Counted from the first letter of the stretch, positions 1 through 6,028 are shown. The stretch is DNA of 7,900 nucleotides from Desulfobacteraceae bacterium UBA5852 (GCA_002432195.1 DJGG01000046.1:5071-12970), one strand, 5' to 3'. The notes: generated by a model from the letters alone, not told the origin. Numbers and translations: made by a program.

Positions 1-2
1 TC

Positions 3-290
3 ATGATTTGTGAAACCGTACGCAAAGGCCAAGAGTGCCCCTTCATGTCTTCCAAGGGTTGCACTTACAATGGCGGCATCTGCCGCGAGACCGTGGAGCC
101 CTGCGGAGGCTGCGGCCGCATTGTCGAGTTTTCCAGCGCCTGGTATTGTTCGGCCTGCCCCGAACCGGCCGCCCGCTGGCGCAACGGCAAGTGCAACCTG
201 GCCACGCATGTGACCGCCGAGACGGAGGTGGCCTCCAAGGCCAAGGTCAACCCCCTCAAGGCCTCCAAGCGCGCCAGCAAGCGCAAGTAG
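3..290 (+). CDS. PxxKW-family cysteine-rich small protein
   Basis: This is a 95-residue protein of unknown function. It has nine cysteines (C3, C12, C20, C27, C34, C37, C49, C52, C64), including a CGGC at 34-37 and a CSAC at 49-52, which suggests a small metal-binding (zinc or Fe-S) fold. I recognise it as the PxxKW cysteine-rich family of sulfate-reducing and related Deltaproteobacteria, from the layout of cysteines, the 'KGCTYNGG' stretch, and the C-terminal 'NPLKASKR'. The name-giving motif reads PAARW at 55-59, so Arg replaces Lys. The tail from about residue 79 is basic and low in complexity. There is no signal peptide or membrane segment, so it should be cytoplasmic. The ATG lies two bases from the window edge, so its ribosome-binding site cannot be seen, but length and N-terminus match the family as I know it. 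A strong terminator follows 20 bases after the stop. Family assignment is from memory; the metal is inference. Confidence 0.85.
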   Translation: MICETVRKGQECPFMSSKGCTYNGGICRETVEPCGGCGRIVEFSSAWYCSACPEPAARWRNGKCNLATHVTAETEVASKAKVNPLKASKRASKRK

Positions 291-309
291 CCGCTTTTCG
301 CGCGTTCGA

Positions 310-339
310 CCCCGCCCGGGACACCGGGCGGGGTTTTTT
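310..339 (+). terminator. Rho-independent terminator of the cysteine-rich gene
   Basis: A perfect 10-bp GC stem is formed by CCCCGCCCGG (310-319) and CCGGGCGGGG (324-333). The loop is the four bases GACA, and a run of six T follows (334-339). It sits 20 bases after the stop at 290. There is no T run on the other side, so it should work only on the plus strand and not for the aminotransferase gene that converges on it. Confidence 0.93.
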
Positions 340-450
340 ATTGGTGCGTTTCCGGCCGGGGCCCCCAAAGGCGCGAACGGCCGTGAGCCTTGGCGAACAG
401 GTGCCCCCGGTGCCTTGCCGGGCGCCGTGCGGCGTTCTATCCAGTCGCCC

Positions 451-1728
451 TCACCGCGTCCTTTGCTCCAGCGCCGCCAGTTGGGTGCTGACGGCCAGGA
501 TCTCCATGGCCGGCCCGATGTCGGCGAGGGGTGCGAAGGTGGGGGCGATGCGGATGTTGCGATCCTCGGGGTCCCGGCCCAGGGGGAAGGTGGCCCCGGC
601 GGGCGTGAGCTTGACCCCGGCCTCCCCGGCCAACTGCACCACCCGCCGGGCGCAACCCGGCAGCGTGTCGAAGCTGATGAAATAGCCTCCCTGGGGACAG
701 CTCCAGCGGGCGATGCCCGCGCCCTCCAGTTCCCGGGCCAGGGTGGCCTGGACGGCCGCGAATTTGGGCTTCAGGATGGCGGCGTGGCGCCGCATGTGGG
801 CGGCAATCCCCTCCCGGTCCTTGAGGAAACGCACGTGGCGCAACTGGTTGAGCTTGTCGGGGCCGATGGTCTGGAAGAACATCTCCCGGCGCACGAAATC
901 CATGTTGCGGCGGCTGCCGGCCATCAGGGCCACACCGGAGCCGGGGAAGGTGATCTTGGAGGTGGAGGCGAAGAGCAGCACCCGATCCGGGTGGCCGGCG
1001 CGCCGGCACGCCTCCAGGATATCGGGCAGGGGTGGGGGGGTGTCGACGAGGTGATGCACGGCATAGGCATCGTCCCAGAAGATGCGGAAATCGGCCGCCC
1101 GGGTGGGCATGGCCGCCAGGCGGGCGACCACGTCCGGGTCGTAGACCACCCCGGTGGGGTTGCTGTAGCGCGGTACGCACCAGATCCCCTTGATGGCCTC
1201 GTCCTCGGCCGCCAGGCGCTCCACCTGCGCCATGTCGGGCCCCCGATCGTCCATGGACACCGGGATCAACTCCATGCCCAGGTGCTCGCAGATGCTGAAA
1301 TGCCGATCGTATCCCGGGCTGGGGCAGAGGAAACGCACTCGCGGCAGGCGCCCCCATGGCGGCAGATCCGGGCCCACGCCCTTCACCATGGCCCGCAGGA
1401 GGGTGTCGTACATGAGGCTCAGGCTGGCGTTGCCGCCGATGACGATCTCCTCCACCTCGACCCCCATGAGGTCGGCGAAGAGACGCTTGGCTTCGGGCAG
1501 CCCGTCCAAGCCGCCGTAGTTGCGGCAATCGGTGCCGTCGGCGGCCCGGAAGCCGCGCTCATCGACGCAGGTGAGCATCTCCAGGGAGAGATCCAATTGC
1601 TCCGGGCAGGGTTTGCCCCGGGTGAGGTCCAGCGCCAGGCCCCGGCGGCGGTATGCCGCGTGGCGCGCTGTCAAGGTGGCCTGCAGCGCGGCGGCCGCAG
1701 GGTCGTCGGGTCGGTGAAATTCGGTCAT
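451..1728 (-). CDS. Aspartate aminotransferase, class Ic type (PLP-dependent)
   Basis: This 425-residue PLP enzyme probably transfers the amino group between aspartate and 2-oxoglutarate in the cytoplasm. Visible fold-type I landmarks are LTRGKP (35-40), RNYGGLDGLPEAK (69-81), GGNASLSL (98-105), YSNPTG (188-193, with the Asn that contacts the PLP ring hydroxyl), FWDDAY (217-222, Asp219 for the pyridine nitrogen and Tyr222), STSK (255-258, Lys258 forming the Schiff base), PQGGYF (345-350) and NIRIAPTF (391-398, Arg393 for the substrate carboxylate). These are the hallmarks of the Corynebacterium-type AspAT group (Pfam Asp_aminotransf, once labelled MocR-like), which differs from E. coli AspC. 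The frame stays open 51 codons upstream, but I start it at the ATG ending at 1728 because GAAGGA lies 6 bases before it and homology begins nearby. Exact substrate range cannot be told from sequence. It appears to be a single-gene unit with its own promoter. Confidence 0.9.
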   Translation of the reverse strand: MTEFHRPDDPAAAALQATLTARHAAYRRRGLALDLTRGKPCPEQLDLSLEMLTCVDERGFRAADGTDCRNYGGLDGLPEAKRLFADLMGVEVEEIVIGGNASLSLMYDTLLRAMVKGVGPDLPPWGRLPRVRFLCPSPGYDRHFSICEHLGMELIPVSMDDRGPDMAQVERLAAEDEAIKGIWCVPRYSNPTGVVYDPDVVARLAAMPTRAADFRIFWDDAYAVHHLVDTPPPLPDILEACRRAGHPDRVLLFASTSKITFPGSGVALMAGSRRNMDFVRREMFFQTIGPDKLNQLRHVRFLKDREGIAAHMRRHAAILKPKFAAVQATLARELEGAGIARWSCPQGGYFISFDTLPGCARRVVQLAGEAGVKLTPAGATFPLGRDPEDRNIRIAPTFAPLADIGPAMEILAVSTQLAALEQRTR

Positions 1729-1734
1729 GGGGGA

Positions 1735-1740
1735 TCCTTC
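1735..1740 (-). promoter_or_regulatory. Ribosome-binding site of the aminotransferase
   Basis: The minus strand reads GAAGGA, 6 bases before the ATG at 1728. This fixes that start against the longer open frame that reaches to 1881, which would run through the promoter. Confidence 0.75.
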
Positions 1741-1773
1741 CGGCAGGTCGCCTCCGGGGGCGAAGTTTTCCGC

Positions 1774-1802
1774 TCTATAGCATCGGCCGGGGCGCGCTTC
1801 AA
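1774..1802 (-). promoter_or_regulatory. Sigma70-type extended -10 promoter for the aminotransferase
   Basis: On the minus strand, TTGAAG (1802-1797) is followed by 17 bases and TATAGA (1779-1774). A TG one base upstream of the -10 (1782-1781) makes it an extended -10 element. The start point would lie near 1767, giving a leader of roughly 40 bases with the GAAGGA ribosome-binding site inside it. The hexamers stand out in a GC-rich spacer. The call rests on motif matching alone. Confidence 0.6.
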
Positions 1803-1829
1803 GAGCGCGATGCGCTCCGGGTGCACCCG
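1803..1829. repeat. Two abutting palindromes next to the -35 element (candidate operators)
   Basis: GAGCGC-GAT-GCGCTC (1803-1817) is a 6-bp inverted repeat with a 3-base centre. It is followed without a gap by the perfect 12-bp palindrome CGGGTGCACCCG (1818-1829). The pair begins directly against the -35 element of the aminotransferase promoter, a usual place for activator or repressor binding. The symmetry is read directly; binding by a regulator is inference, and GC-rich sequence makes GC palindromes less surprising. Confidence 0.4.
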
Positions 1830-2144
1830 TGGCGGCGGCGGCCTTCCGGTGGAAAATCTCCCCTTGCATTTGCGCCCGCATGCGGTTAGGAGGCTGTAAT
1901 TAAACTGCGCCTCAGGCCGAAAGCCGGCGTTGGCCGCAGGGCGGCCCTCCCCGTCGGATCTTGAAGTTCGGGGAGGCGCGCGCCTCGGGGAAAAGCGCAC
2001 AATTCCCGCCACGGGCGGGATTGGCGCCCGCTCGGCCCATCGGCCCGCGCCTGGGCGCCGGATGCCTGTTTAGCCACAGCCACTTGGAAACGTGCGGTCC
2101 CGCAGCGCCGCCCAATTGCCCCCTGCCGCCCGGGATGCGACCCA
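1830..2144. other. Structured intergenic region upstream of the CLC gene
   Basis: I see no gene here. The stretch contains an AT-rich spot (TAATTAAA, 1897-1904) and three inverted repeats: CCTCCCCG/CGGGGAGG (1946-1953 and 1969-1976, 15-base loop), TCCCGCC-ACG-GGCGGGA (2004-2020) and GGCGCCC/GGGCGCC (2023-2029 and 2053-2059). None is followed by a T run, so they do not look like ordinary terminators. I recognise no riboswitch, including no fluoride riboswitch. No convincing plus-strand -35/-10 pair for the downstream gene was found, though its promoter must lie in this spacer. Confidence 0.45.
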
Positions 2145-3968
2145 ATGCCCAACCGCCAGCCCATGGCCCTGCGTTTCGGAAGCCCGGCAACCCGGGTGCT
2201 CTCCACCCGGTTGACCCGCGCCGGCCGGTGGACCGTCAACTGCATTCTCATCGGCATCATCGCCGGACTAGGATCGATTGTCTTCCACTACTTCACCCAA
2301 TGGGGGGTGCATTACTTCCTGGACGCCCTGGCGGGCTATCGCCCCCCGGCTCCGGCCGGGGAGCAGCATCTCCTGGCGCCCACCACCCGCGCTTTCAACG
2401 CCTGGGTGCTGCTGGTGCTCCCCGCCCTGGGAGGGCTGGCGAGCGGGCTGCTCGTTTACACTTTCGCCCCCGAGGCCGAGGGACACGGCACCGATGCCGC
2501 CATCGGCGCGTATCACCGCAAGGGCGGTTTCATCCGCGCGCGGGTGCCCATCGTCAAGACCCTCGCCTCGGCCATCACGCTCACCACCGGCGGCTCCGGC
2601 GGCCGGGAGGGGCCCATCGCGCAGATCGGCGCCGGTTTCGGATCTTTTCTGGCCACGCGCCTGAAACTCTCCGAGCGCGAGCGGCGCATCCTGATGGCCG
2701 CCGGGATCGCCGCCGGGGTGGGCAGCATTTTCCGGGCCCCCCTGGCCGGGGCGCTCTTTGCGGCCGAGGTGCTCTACCGCGACCCGGAGTTCGAGTCCGA
2801 GGTCATCATCCCGGCGGGCATCGCCTCCGTGGTGGCCTACTGCCTCTTCTGCCTCCAATTCGGTTGGGGATCCCTGTTCGAGACCCCCCCCTTCACCTTC
2901 GACAACCCCCTCCAACTGGGGCCTTACCTGGTGCTGGCGCTGGTGCTGGTGCTGGTAGGCATGTTCTTCGTCAAATGCTTCTACGGGGTCACCCGGCTTT
3001 TCGGGCGCCTGCGCCTGCCCCGGCACCTGAAACCGGCCCTGGGAGGGCTCTGCACGGGGATCATCGGCTTCTGGATGCCCTGGACCCTGGCTTTCGGCTA
3101 CGGTTATGCCCAGGAGGCCCTCCTCAACCAGCGTTCCATCGGCTTTCTGCTCGCGCTGGCCCTGGGGAAGGTGCTGACCACCTCCTTTTCCATCGGCTCC
3201 GGCGGCAGCGGCGGTGTCTTCGGGCCGTCGGTGGTCATCGGGGGGGCCATGGGCGGGGTGGTGGGCCTGGTGTTCCACGACCTCATGCCCGGCGTGGTTC
3301 CCGAGCCGGGGGCTTTCGTGGTGGTGGGCATGGCGGGGTTCTTTGCGGCCGTTTCCAACACCCCCATTTCCACCATCATCTTCGTCAGCGAAATGACCGA
3401 CTCCTACCAACTGCTGCTGCCCAGCCTGCTGGTTTGCTCGGTGGCCTACCTAGCCTCCCAGAAGTGGACCATCTACCAAAACCAGGTGAAAAACCGCATG
3501 GTTTCGCCGGCCCACGCGGGGGAGTTCTTTGTGGATATCCTCCAGTCCATCCAGGTGCGTGACCTGATGCCCCGGGTGCGCAAGGTGAGCATGATCCCGC
3601 AGGACATGCCCTTTCTGGACTTCAAGCGCTATTTCGCCAGCACCAAGCAGCACTACTTCCCGGTGATGGACGCCGACGGGCGCATGGTGGGGATTTTCTC
3701 CAGCACGGATATCCGCGGAGTGCTCTTCTCGCCCGAAATCGAGCAGCTGGTGGTGATGAAGGACATCTGCACCTCGGAGATCATCGCGACCACCCCCGAG
3801 GAGGACCTCAACGCCGTGCTGCAGAAGTTCACCCAGAAAAACATCGACAGCCTGCCGGTGGTGGATCCCCAGGACCGGGGGGTGCTCTTGGGCCTGATCG
3901 ACCGCCGCACGGTGATCGCCTTCTACAACGCGCGCCTCCAGGACATGACGGCGCGCAAGGGGGCCTGA
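2145..3968 (+). CDS. CLC-family chloride channel/transporter with two CBS domains
   Basis: A 607-residue inner-membrane CLC protein that moves chloride or another anion. The CLC core covers about residues 30-445. The filter motifs are GHGTD at 113-117 (replacing GSGIP), GGREGP at 152-157 with gating glutamate Glu155 (E148 in CLC-ec1), and GVFGP at 357-361. Tyr444 matches the ion-binding Tyr445 of CLC-ec1. The helix after APLAG reads AAEVL, so the proton glutamate E203 of CLC-ec1 is Val209, as in CLC channels. Two CBS domains follow (about 468-530 and 535-600; 'GIFSSTDIR' and 'GLIDRRTVIAF'), probably an adenine-nucleotide regulatory module. An ATG 18 bases further in is possible; I keep 2145 because a weak GGGA lies about 9 bases before it and the second ATG has nothing. 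It converges on truA with 28 bases between stops and no terminator seen. Channel versus exchanger is unresolved. Confidence 0.93.
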   Translation: MPNRQPMALRFGSPATRVLSTRLTRAGRWTVNCILIGIIAGLGSIVFHYFTQWGVHYFLDALAGYRPPAPAGEQHLLAPTTRAFNAWVLLVLPALGGLASGLLVYTFAPEAEGHGTDAAIGAYHRKGGFIRARVPIVKTLASAITLTTGGSGGREGPIAQIGAGFGSFLATRLKLSERERRILMAAGIAAGVGSIFRAPLAGALFAAEVLYRDPEFESEVIIPAGIASVVAYCLFCLQFGWGSLFETPPFTFDNPLQLGPYLVLALVLVLVGMFFVKCFYGVTRLFGRLRLPRHLKPALGGLCTGIIGFWMPWTLAFGYGYAQEALLNQRSIGFLLALALGKVLTTSFSIGSGGSGGVFGPSVVIGGAMGGVVGLVFHDLMPGVVPEPGAFVVVGMAGFFAAVSNTPISTIIFVSEMTDSYQLLLPSLLVCSVAYLASQKWTIYQNQVKNRMVSPAHAGEFFVDILQSIQVRDLMPRVRKVSMIPQDMPFLDFKRYFASTKQHYFPVMDADGRMVGIFSSTDIRGVLFSPEIEQLVVMKDICTSEIIATTPEEDLNAVLQKFTQKNIDSLPVVDPQDRGVLLGLIDRRTVIAFYNARLQDMTARKGA

Positions 3969-3996
3969 CCGCGGGCCGCGGCGTGGCGGCGGGCCG

Positions 3997-4755
3997 TCAG
4001 TAGGTGACGTGCAGCAGGTAGAGGCCCTCGGGCGGGGCGGCCGCGCCGGCCCGCCGCCGGTCGCCGGACTGGCGGATGACCTCGACCTCCTGGGAGGTCA
4101 GGCGCCCCAGCCCCACGGCCACCAGGGTGCCCATGAGGTTGCGCACCATGAACTTGAGGAATCCGTTGGCGCTCACCTCGAAGATCAGGCCTCCGTCCCC
4201 TTCCCGGCGCAAGTCGGCCTGGCGCACCGTACGCACCGTCGTGCTGCGGGGGCTGCCGGTGTTCTCGAAGGCCCGGAAGTCGTGGGTGCCGATGATGTGG
4301 GGCAGGGCGGCCCGCATGGCCGCAAGGTCCAGGGGCCGGTAGATGTGCCAGACCCGGTGGCGATCCAGGGCGGGGCGCACGGGCCGGTTGAGGACCCGGT
4401 ACTGGTAGCATTTCCAGCGGGCGTCGAAGCGGGCGTGGAAATCCAGGGGGACGCTGTCGCATGTCCGGATCGCGATATCCGCGGGCAGGAGGCTGTTCAG
4501 GCCCTTGAGCAGTTCCACGGGGCCCAGGCGCGTGCGGCAGCGGAAATTGGCCACCTGCCCCAGGGCGTGGACCCCGGCATCGGTGCGGCCGGAGCCGTTG
4601 ACCGTCAGGCGCTGGCCCGTCATGCGCGCCAGGGCCTGCTCCAGGGCGCCCTGGATCGAGGGATCTTGCTTCTGGCGCTGCCAGCCGTGGTAGGCCGTGC
4701 CGTCGTATTCCACGACGATGCGAAAATTTTTTTCGGTGGACGGGCGCTGCGGCAT
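3997..4755 (-). CDS. truA: tRNA pseudouridine(38-40) synthase TruA
   Basis: This 252-residue enzyme converts uridines 38, 39 and 40 in the anticodon arm of many tRNAs to pseudouridine. The sequence carries the TruA N-terminus (VVEYDGTAYHGWQRQ, 14-28), the catalytic motif GSGRTDAGVHA (54-64) with nucleophile Asp59 (Asp60 in E. coli), the 'LDFHARFDA' segment (104-112), 'GTHDFRAFENTG' (146-157) and the C-terminal 'NGFLKFMVRNLMGTLV' (187-202). Length is normal for the family. It starts at the ATG ending at 4755, with GAGGA 9 bases upstream (4769-4765). It is the last gene of a minus-strand operon, 26 bases after the AEC permease stop, and ends against the CLC gene. Family assignment is firm; the operon link is inferred from spacing. 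Confidence 0.97.
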   Translation of the reverse strand: MPQRPSTEKNFRIVVEYDGTAYHGWQRQKQDPSIQGALEQALARMTGQRLTVNGSGRTDAGVHALGQVANFRCRTRLGPVELLKGLNSLLPADIAIRTCDSVPLDFHARFDARWKCYQYRVLNRPVRPALDRHRVWHIYRPLDLAAMRAALPHIIGTHDFRAFENTGSPRSTTVRTVRQADLRREGDGGLIFEVSANGFLKFMVRNLMGTLVAVGLGRLTSQEVEVIRQSGDRRRAGAAAPPEGLYLLHVTY

Positions 4756-4781
4756 GGGCTTGGGTCCTCGGGTGGGGTGTC

Positions 4782-5693
4782 TCAGACGGCCAGCAGCACC
4801 ACGCTCAGGGATGCCAGGGATCCCGCCGTGGACACCACGACGGCGGCGGAAGCCAGCAAGGTGTCGCTCTTCAGTTGGGACGACAGCACATAGATGGCCG
4901 TGGACGTCGGCAGGGCAAAGAAGATCATGGCCACCTGCAACGGCAGGCCCGCCACCCCGAAAGCCCGCAGCAGGCCATAACCCACTGCGGGCAGCAGCAC
5001 CAGCTTGAAGGCCGCCGCCGCCAGGGCCTGGGGCAGGTGCCCGCGCACGTGGGAGAGGGAGAGCGCACCGCCGATGGACAGCAAGGCCAGGGGCAGGGTG
5101 AGGGACGCGGCCAGCCCCAGGAGATGGTCCAGGAAAACCGGAAAGGCGCCGAGGCTGCGGGAATAGAGCAGCCCTGCCAGGCACGCCAGGATCAGCGGAT
5201 TGGACACCAGGGCCCGCAGGGTGACGCCCAGGCGGCGGCCCATGGCCACCCCCGGGTCCGCGTACCAGATCAGGGTGGAAACCGCCAGGACGTTGATCAC
5301 CGGGATCAGCACCCCGATCAGGATGCCGAAGGTGCGGGCGCCGTCGGCCCCGTGGGCATTGATGACGATGGCCATGCCGATGTAGGTGTTGAAGCGGTAG
5401 CAGGCCTGGGAGAAGGAGCCCGCCTGGTAGGGCCCCACCCGCCAGCGGATGTAGAGCAGGGAGAGGCCGTAGACCACGGCCAGGGCCAGCAGAACCGCCA
5501 GGTAGAAGCGAGCATCCGCGCCGTCGCGGGGTTGGGCGCCGCCGATCTTCCAGAACAGCAGGGCCGGGAAGAAAATATAGTAGACCAGGCGGTCGGAGGT
5601 GGCCAGGAACGCATCGTTGGTGATCCTACGGCGTTTCAGCAGGAAGCCCAGGAGGATCAGGGCGAAAACCGGCAGGAGGCTGTCGAGCACCAT
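4782..5693 (-). CDS. AEC-family (auxin efflux carrier-like) permease
   Basis: A 303-residue, very hydrophobic inner-membrane protein of the AEC/MTR1-like family (Pfam Mem_trans), whose bacterial members export or exchange small carboxylates such as malate; the substrate here cannot be predicted. It starts with a membrane segment (MVLDSLLPVFALILLGFLL), followed by the cytoplasmic KRRRI, 'LVYYIFFPALLFWKIG' (36-51), 'RFNTYIGMAIVI' (100-111) with the conserved Arg-x-Asn, 'SNPLILACLAGLL' (164-176), 'LPLALLSIGGAL' (200-211) and 'FFALPTSTAIYVLSSQL' (258-274), consistent with about ten membrane helices in two five-helix halves. The ATG lies 6 bases after the stop of the upstream small protein, and no clear ribosome-binding site precedes it (only a GGA 11 bases away), so translation is probably coupled to the upstream gene. 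The truA gene follows after 26 bases. Confidence 0.9.
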   Translation of the reverse strand: MVLDSLLPVFALILLGFLLKRRRITNDAFLATSDRLVYYIFFPALLFWKIGGAQPRDGADARFYLAVLLALAVVYGLSLLYIRWRVGPYQAGSFSQACYRFNTYIGMAIVINAHGADGARTFGILIGVLIPVINVLAVSTLIWYADPGVAMGRRLGVTLRALVSNPLILACLAGLLYSRSLGAFPVFLDHLLGLAASLTLPLALLSIGGALSLSHVRGHLPQALAAAAFKLVLLPAVGYGLLRAFGVAGLPLQVAMIFFALPTSTAIYVLSSQLKSDTLLASAAVVVSTAGSLASLSVVLLAV

Positions 5694-5699
5694 GGGCGG

Positions 5700-5882
5700 T
5701 CAGATCCGGTCACAGGGCACTTGGGCCAGCCAGTCCTCCAACTCCCCGTCCAGGGCTTCCGGGAATTCCTGGAGTTCGAAGACCGTGCCGCAGGACCTGC
5801 AGCGCCAGACGGCCCGCCGTCAGGTCCGCTGGAGGCGCAGCGCGCCGCGGCAGCGGGGGCAGGTGAGGGGCGGATGGGACAT
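5700..5882 (-). CDS. Dual-CXXC small protein with in-frame UGA (putative selenoprotein)
   Basis: From the ATG ending at 5882 the frame runs 20 codons to a TGA (5822-5820), then continues in the same frame for 39 codons to TGA at 5702-5700. Read through, it is a 60-residue protein with CPRC (8-11), residue 21 encoded by UGA, CRSC (28-31), Cys57, and an acidic tail containing 'ELEDWLAQVPCDRI'. The two CXXC pairs would form a zinc ribbon or a redox site. Support for one gene: GAGGT lies 7 bases before the ATG; the second CXXC falls after the UGA in frame; codons after the UGA keep G or C in third position in 34 of 39; and a SECIS-like hairpin follows. I recall an NCBI family named 'dual CXXC motif small (seleno)protein' that fits. 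Function is unknown. The alternative is a nonsense-mutated gene or a sequencing error. It heads the operon with the AEC permease and truA. Confidence 0.68.
5787..5803 (-). promoter_or_regulatory. SECIS-like hairpin after the in-frame UGA
   Basis: On the minus strand GCTGCAG-GTC-CTGCGGC folds into a 7-bp stem (one U·G pair) with a GUC loop. The loop G is 24 bases after the UGA, within the 16-37 base window generally used for bacterial SECIS prediction. The core GCAGGUC(C)UGC differs by one inserted base from GCAGGUCUGC, the SelB-binding apical part of the E. coli fdhF SECIS. The single bulged U of fdhF is not clearly reproduced. The hairpin lies over the codons of the second CXXC motif and uses AGG for Arg29, in a genome that favours CGC/CGG. 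Confidence 0.5.
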
Positions 5883-5889
5883 GGGCGGC

Positions 5890-5894
5890 ACCTC
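5890..5894 (-). promoter_or_regulatory. Ribosome-binding site of the putative selenoprotein
   Basis: GAGGT on the minus strand lies 7 bases before the ATG at 5882. It matters because it shows the 20-codon segment before the in-frame UGA is a real translation start and not a chance open frame. Confidence 0.65.
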
Positions 5895-5998
5895 GCGGGC
5901 AGGCGGTGTGGCCCCACGGCGTCGCGAAGCTTGGCGGCGCTCCTTTGGGGGGTTCGGGTCAGCGTCCGGGCCGCCGGCGGGGCATCGGTCGCCGGGGC

Positions 5999-6028
5999 TT
6001 GACTTTCCGCCGCAGGCCTGGTTATCCA
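5999..6028 (+). promoter_or_regulatory. argJ: Weak candidate promoter for argJ
   Basis: TTGACT (5999-6004) and TATCCA (6023-6028) are separated by 18 bases. The -35 is close to consensus; the -10 matches only the TAT. The -10 lies inside a perfect DnaA box. Leader length would be about 130 bases. This is the best pair I found ahead of argJ, but it is weak. Confidence 0.25.

Noticed and set aside
415..1899. Long plus-strand open frame opposite the aminotransferase gene
   Set aside because: Its translation shows no family motifs and is Gly/Ala/Arg/His-rich. The minus strand carries a full set of aminotransferase motifs, so this is a high-GC shadow.
1729..2144. Fluoride riboswitch ahead of the CLC gene
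   Set aside because: Fluoride exporters of the CLC class often follow this riboswitch, but I could not find its conserved sequence elements here, and nothing else marks this protein as a CLC-F.
2268..3410. Minus-strand open frame opposite the CLC gene
   Set aside because: Low-complexity Gly/His/Glu/Gln composition without a recognisable domain or ribosome-binding site; a shadow of the CLC codons.
1961..3562. Plus-strand open frame overlapping the CLC gene in another frame
   Set aside because: It is Pro/Arg/Gly/His-rich with no membrane segments or motifs, while the CLC frame holds all filter motifs and both CBS domains.
3969..3996. Shared terminator between the convergent CLC and truA genes
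   Set aside because: The 28 bases are GC-rich and can pair, but there is no T run on either strand.
5820..5882. A 20-residue peptide ending at the UGA as a complete gene or leader peptide
   Set aside because: It would leave one orphan CXXC and a 39-codon in-frame continuation with a second CXXC and coding-like base use unexplained.
4009..6002. Two long plus-strand open frames (4009-4893 and 4875-6002) opposite truA, the permease and the small selenoprotein
   Set aside because: Both are Gly/Gln/Ala-rich without motifs, and the minus strand encodes recognisable TruA and AEC proteins throughout.
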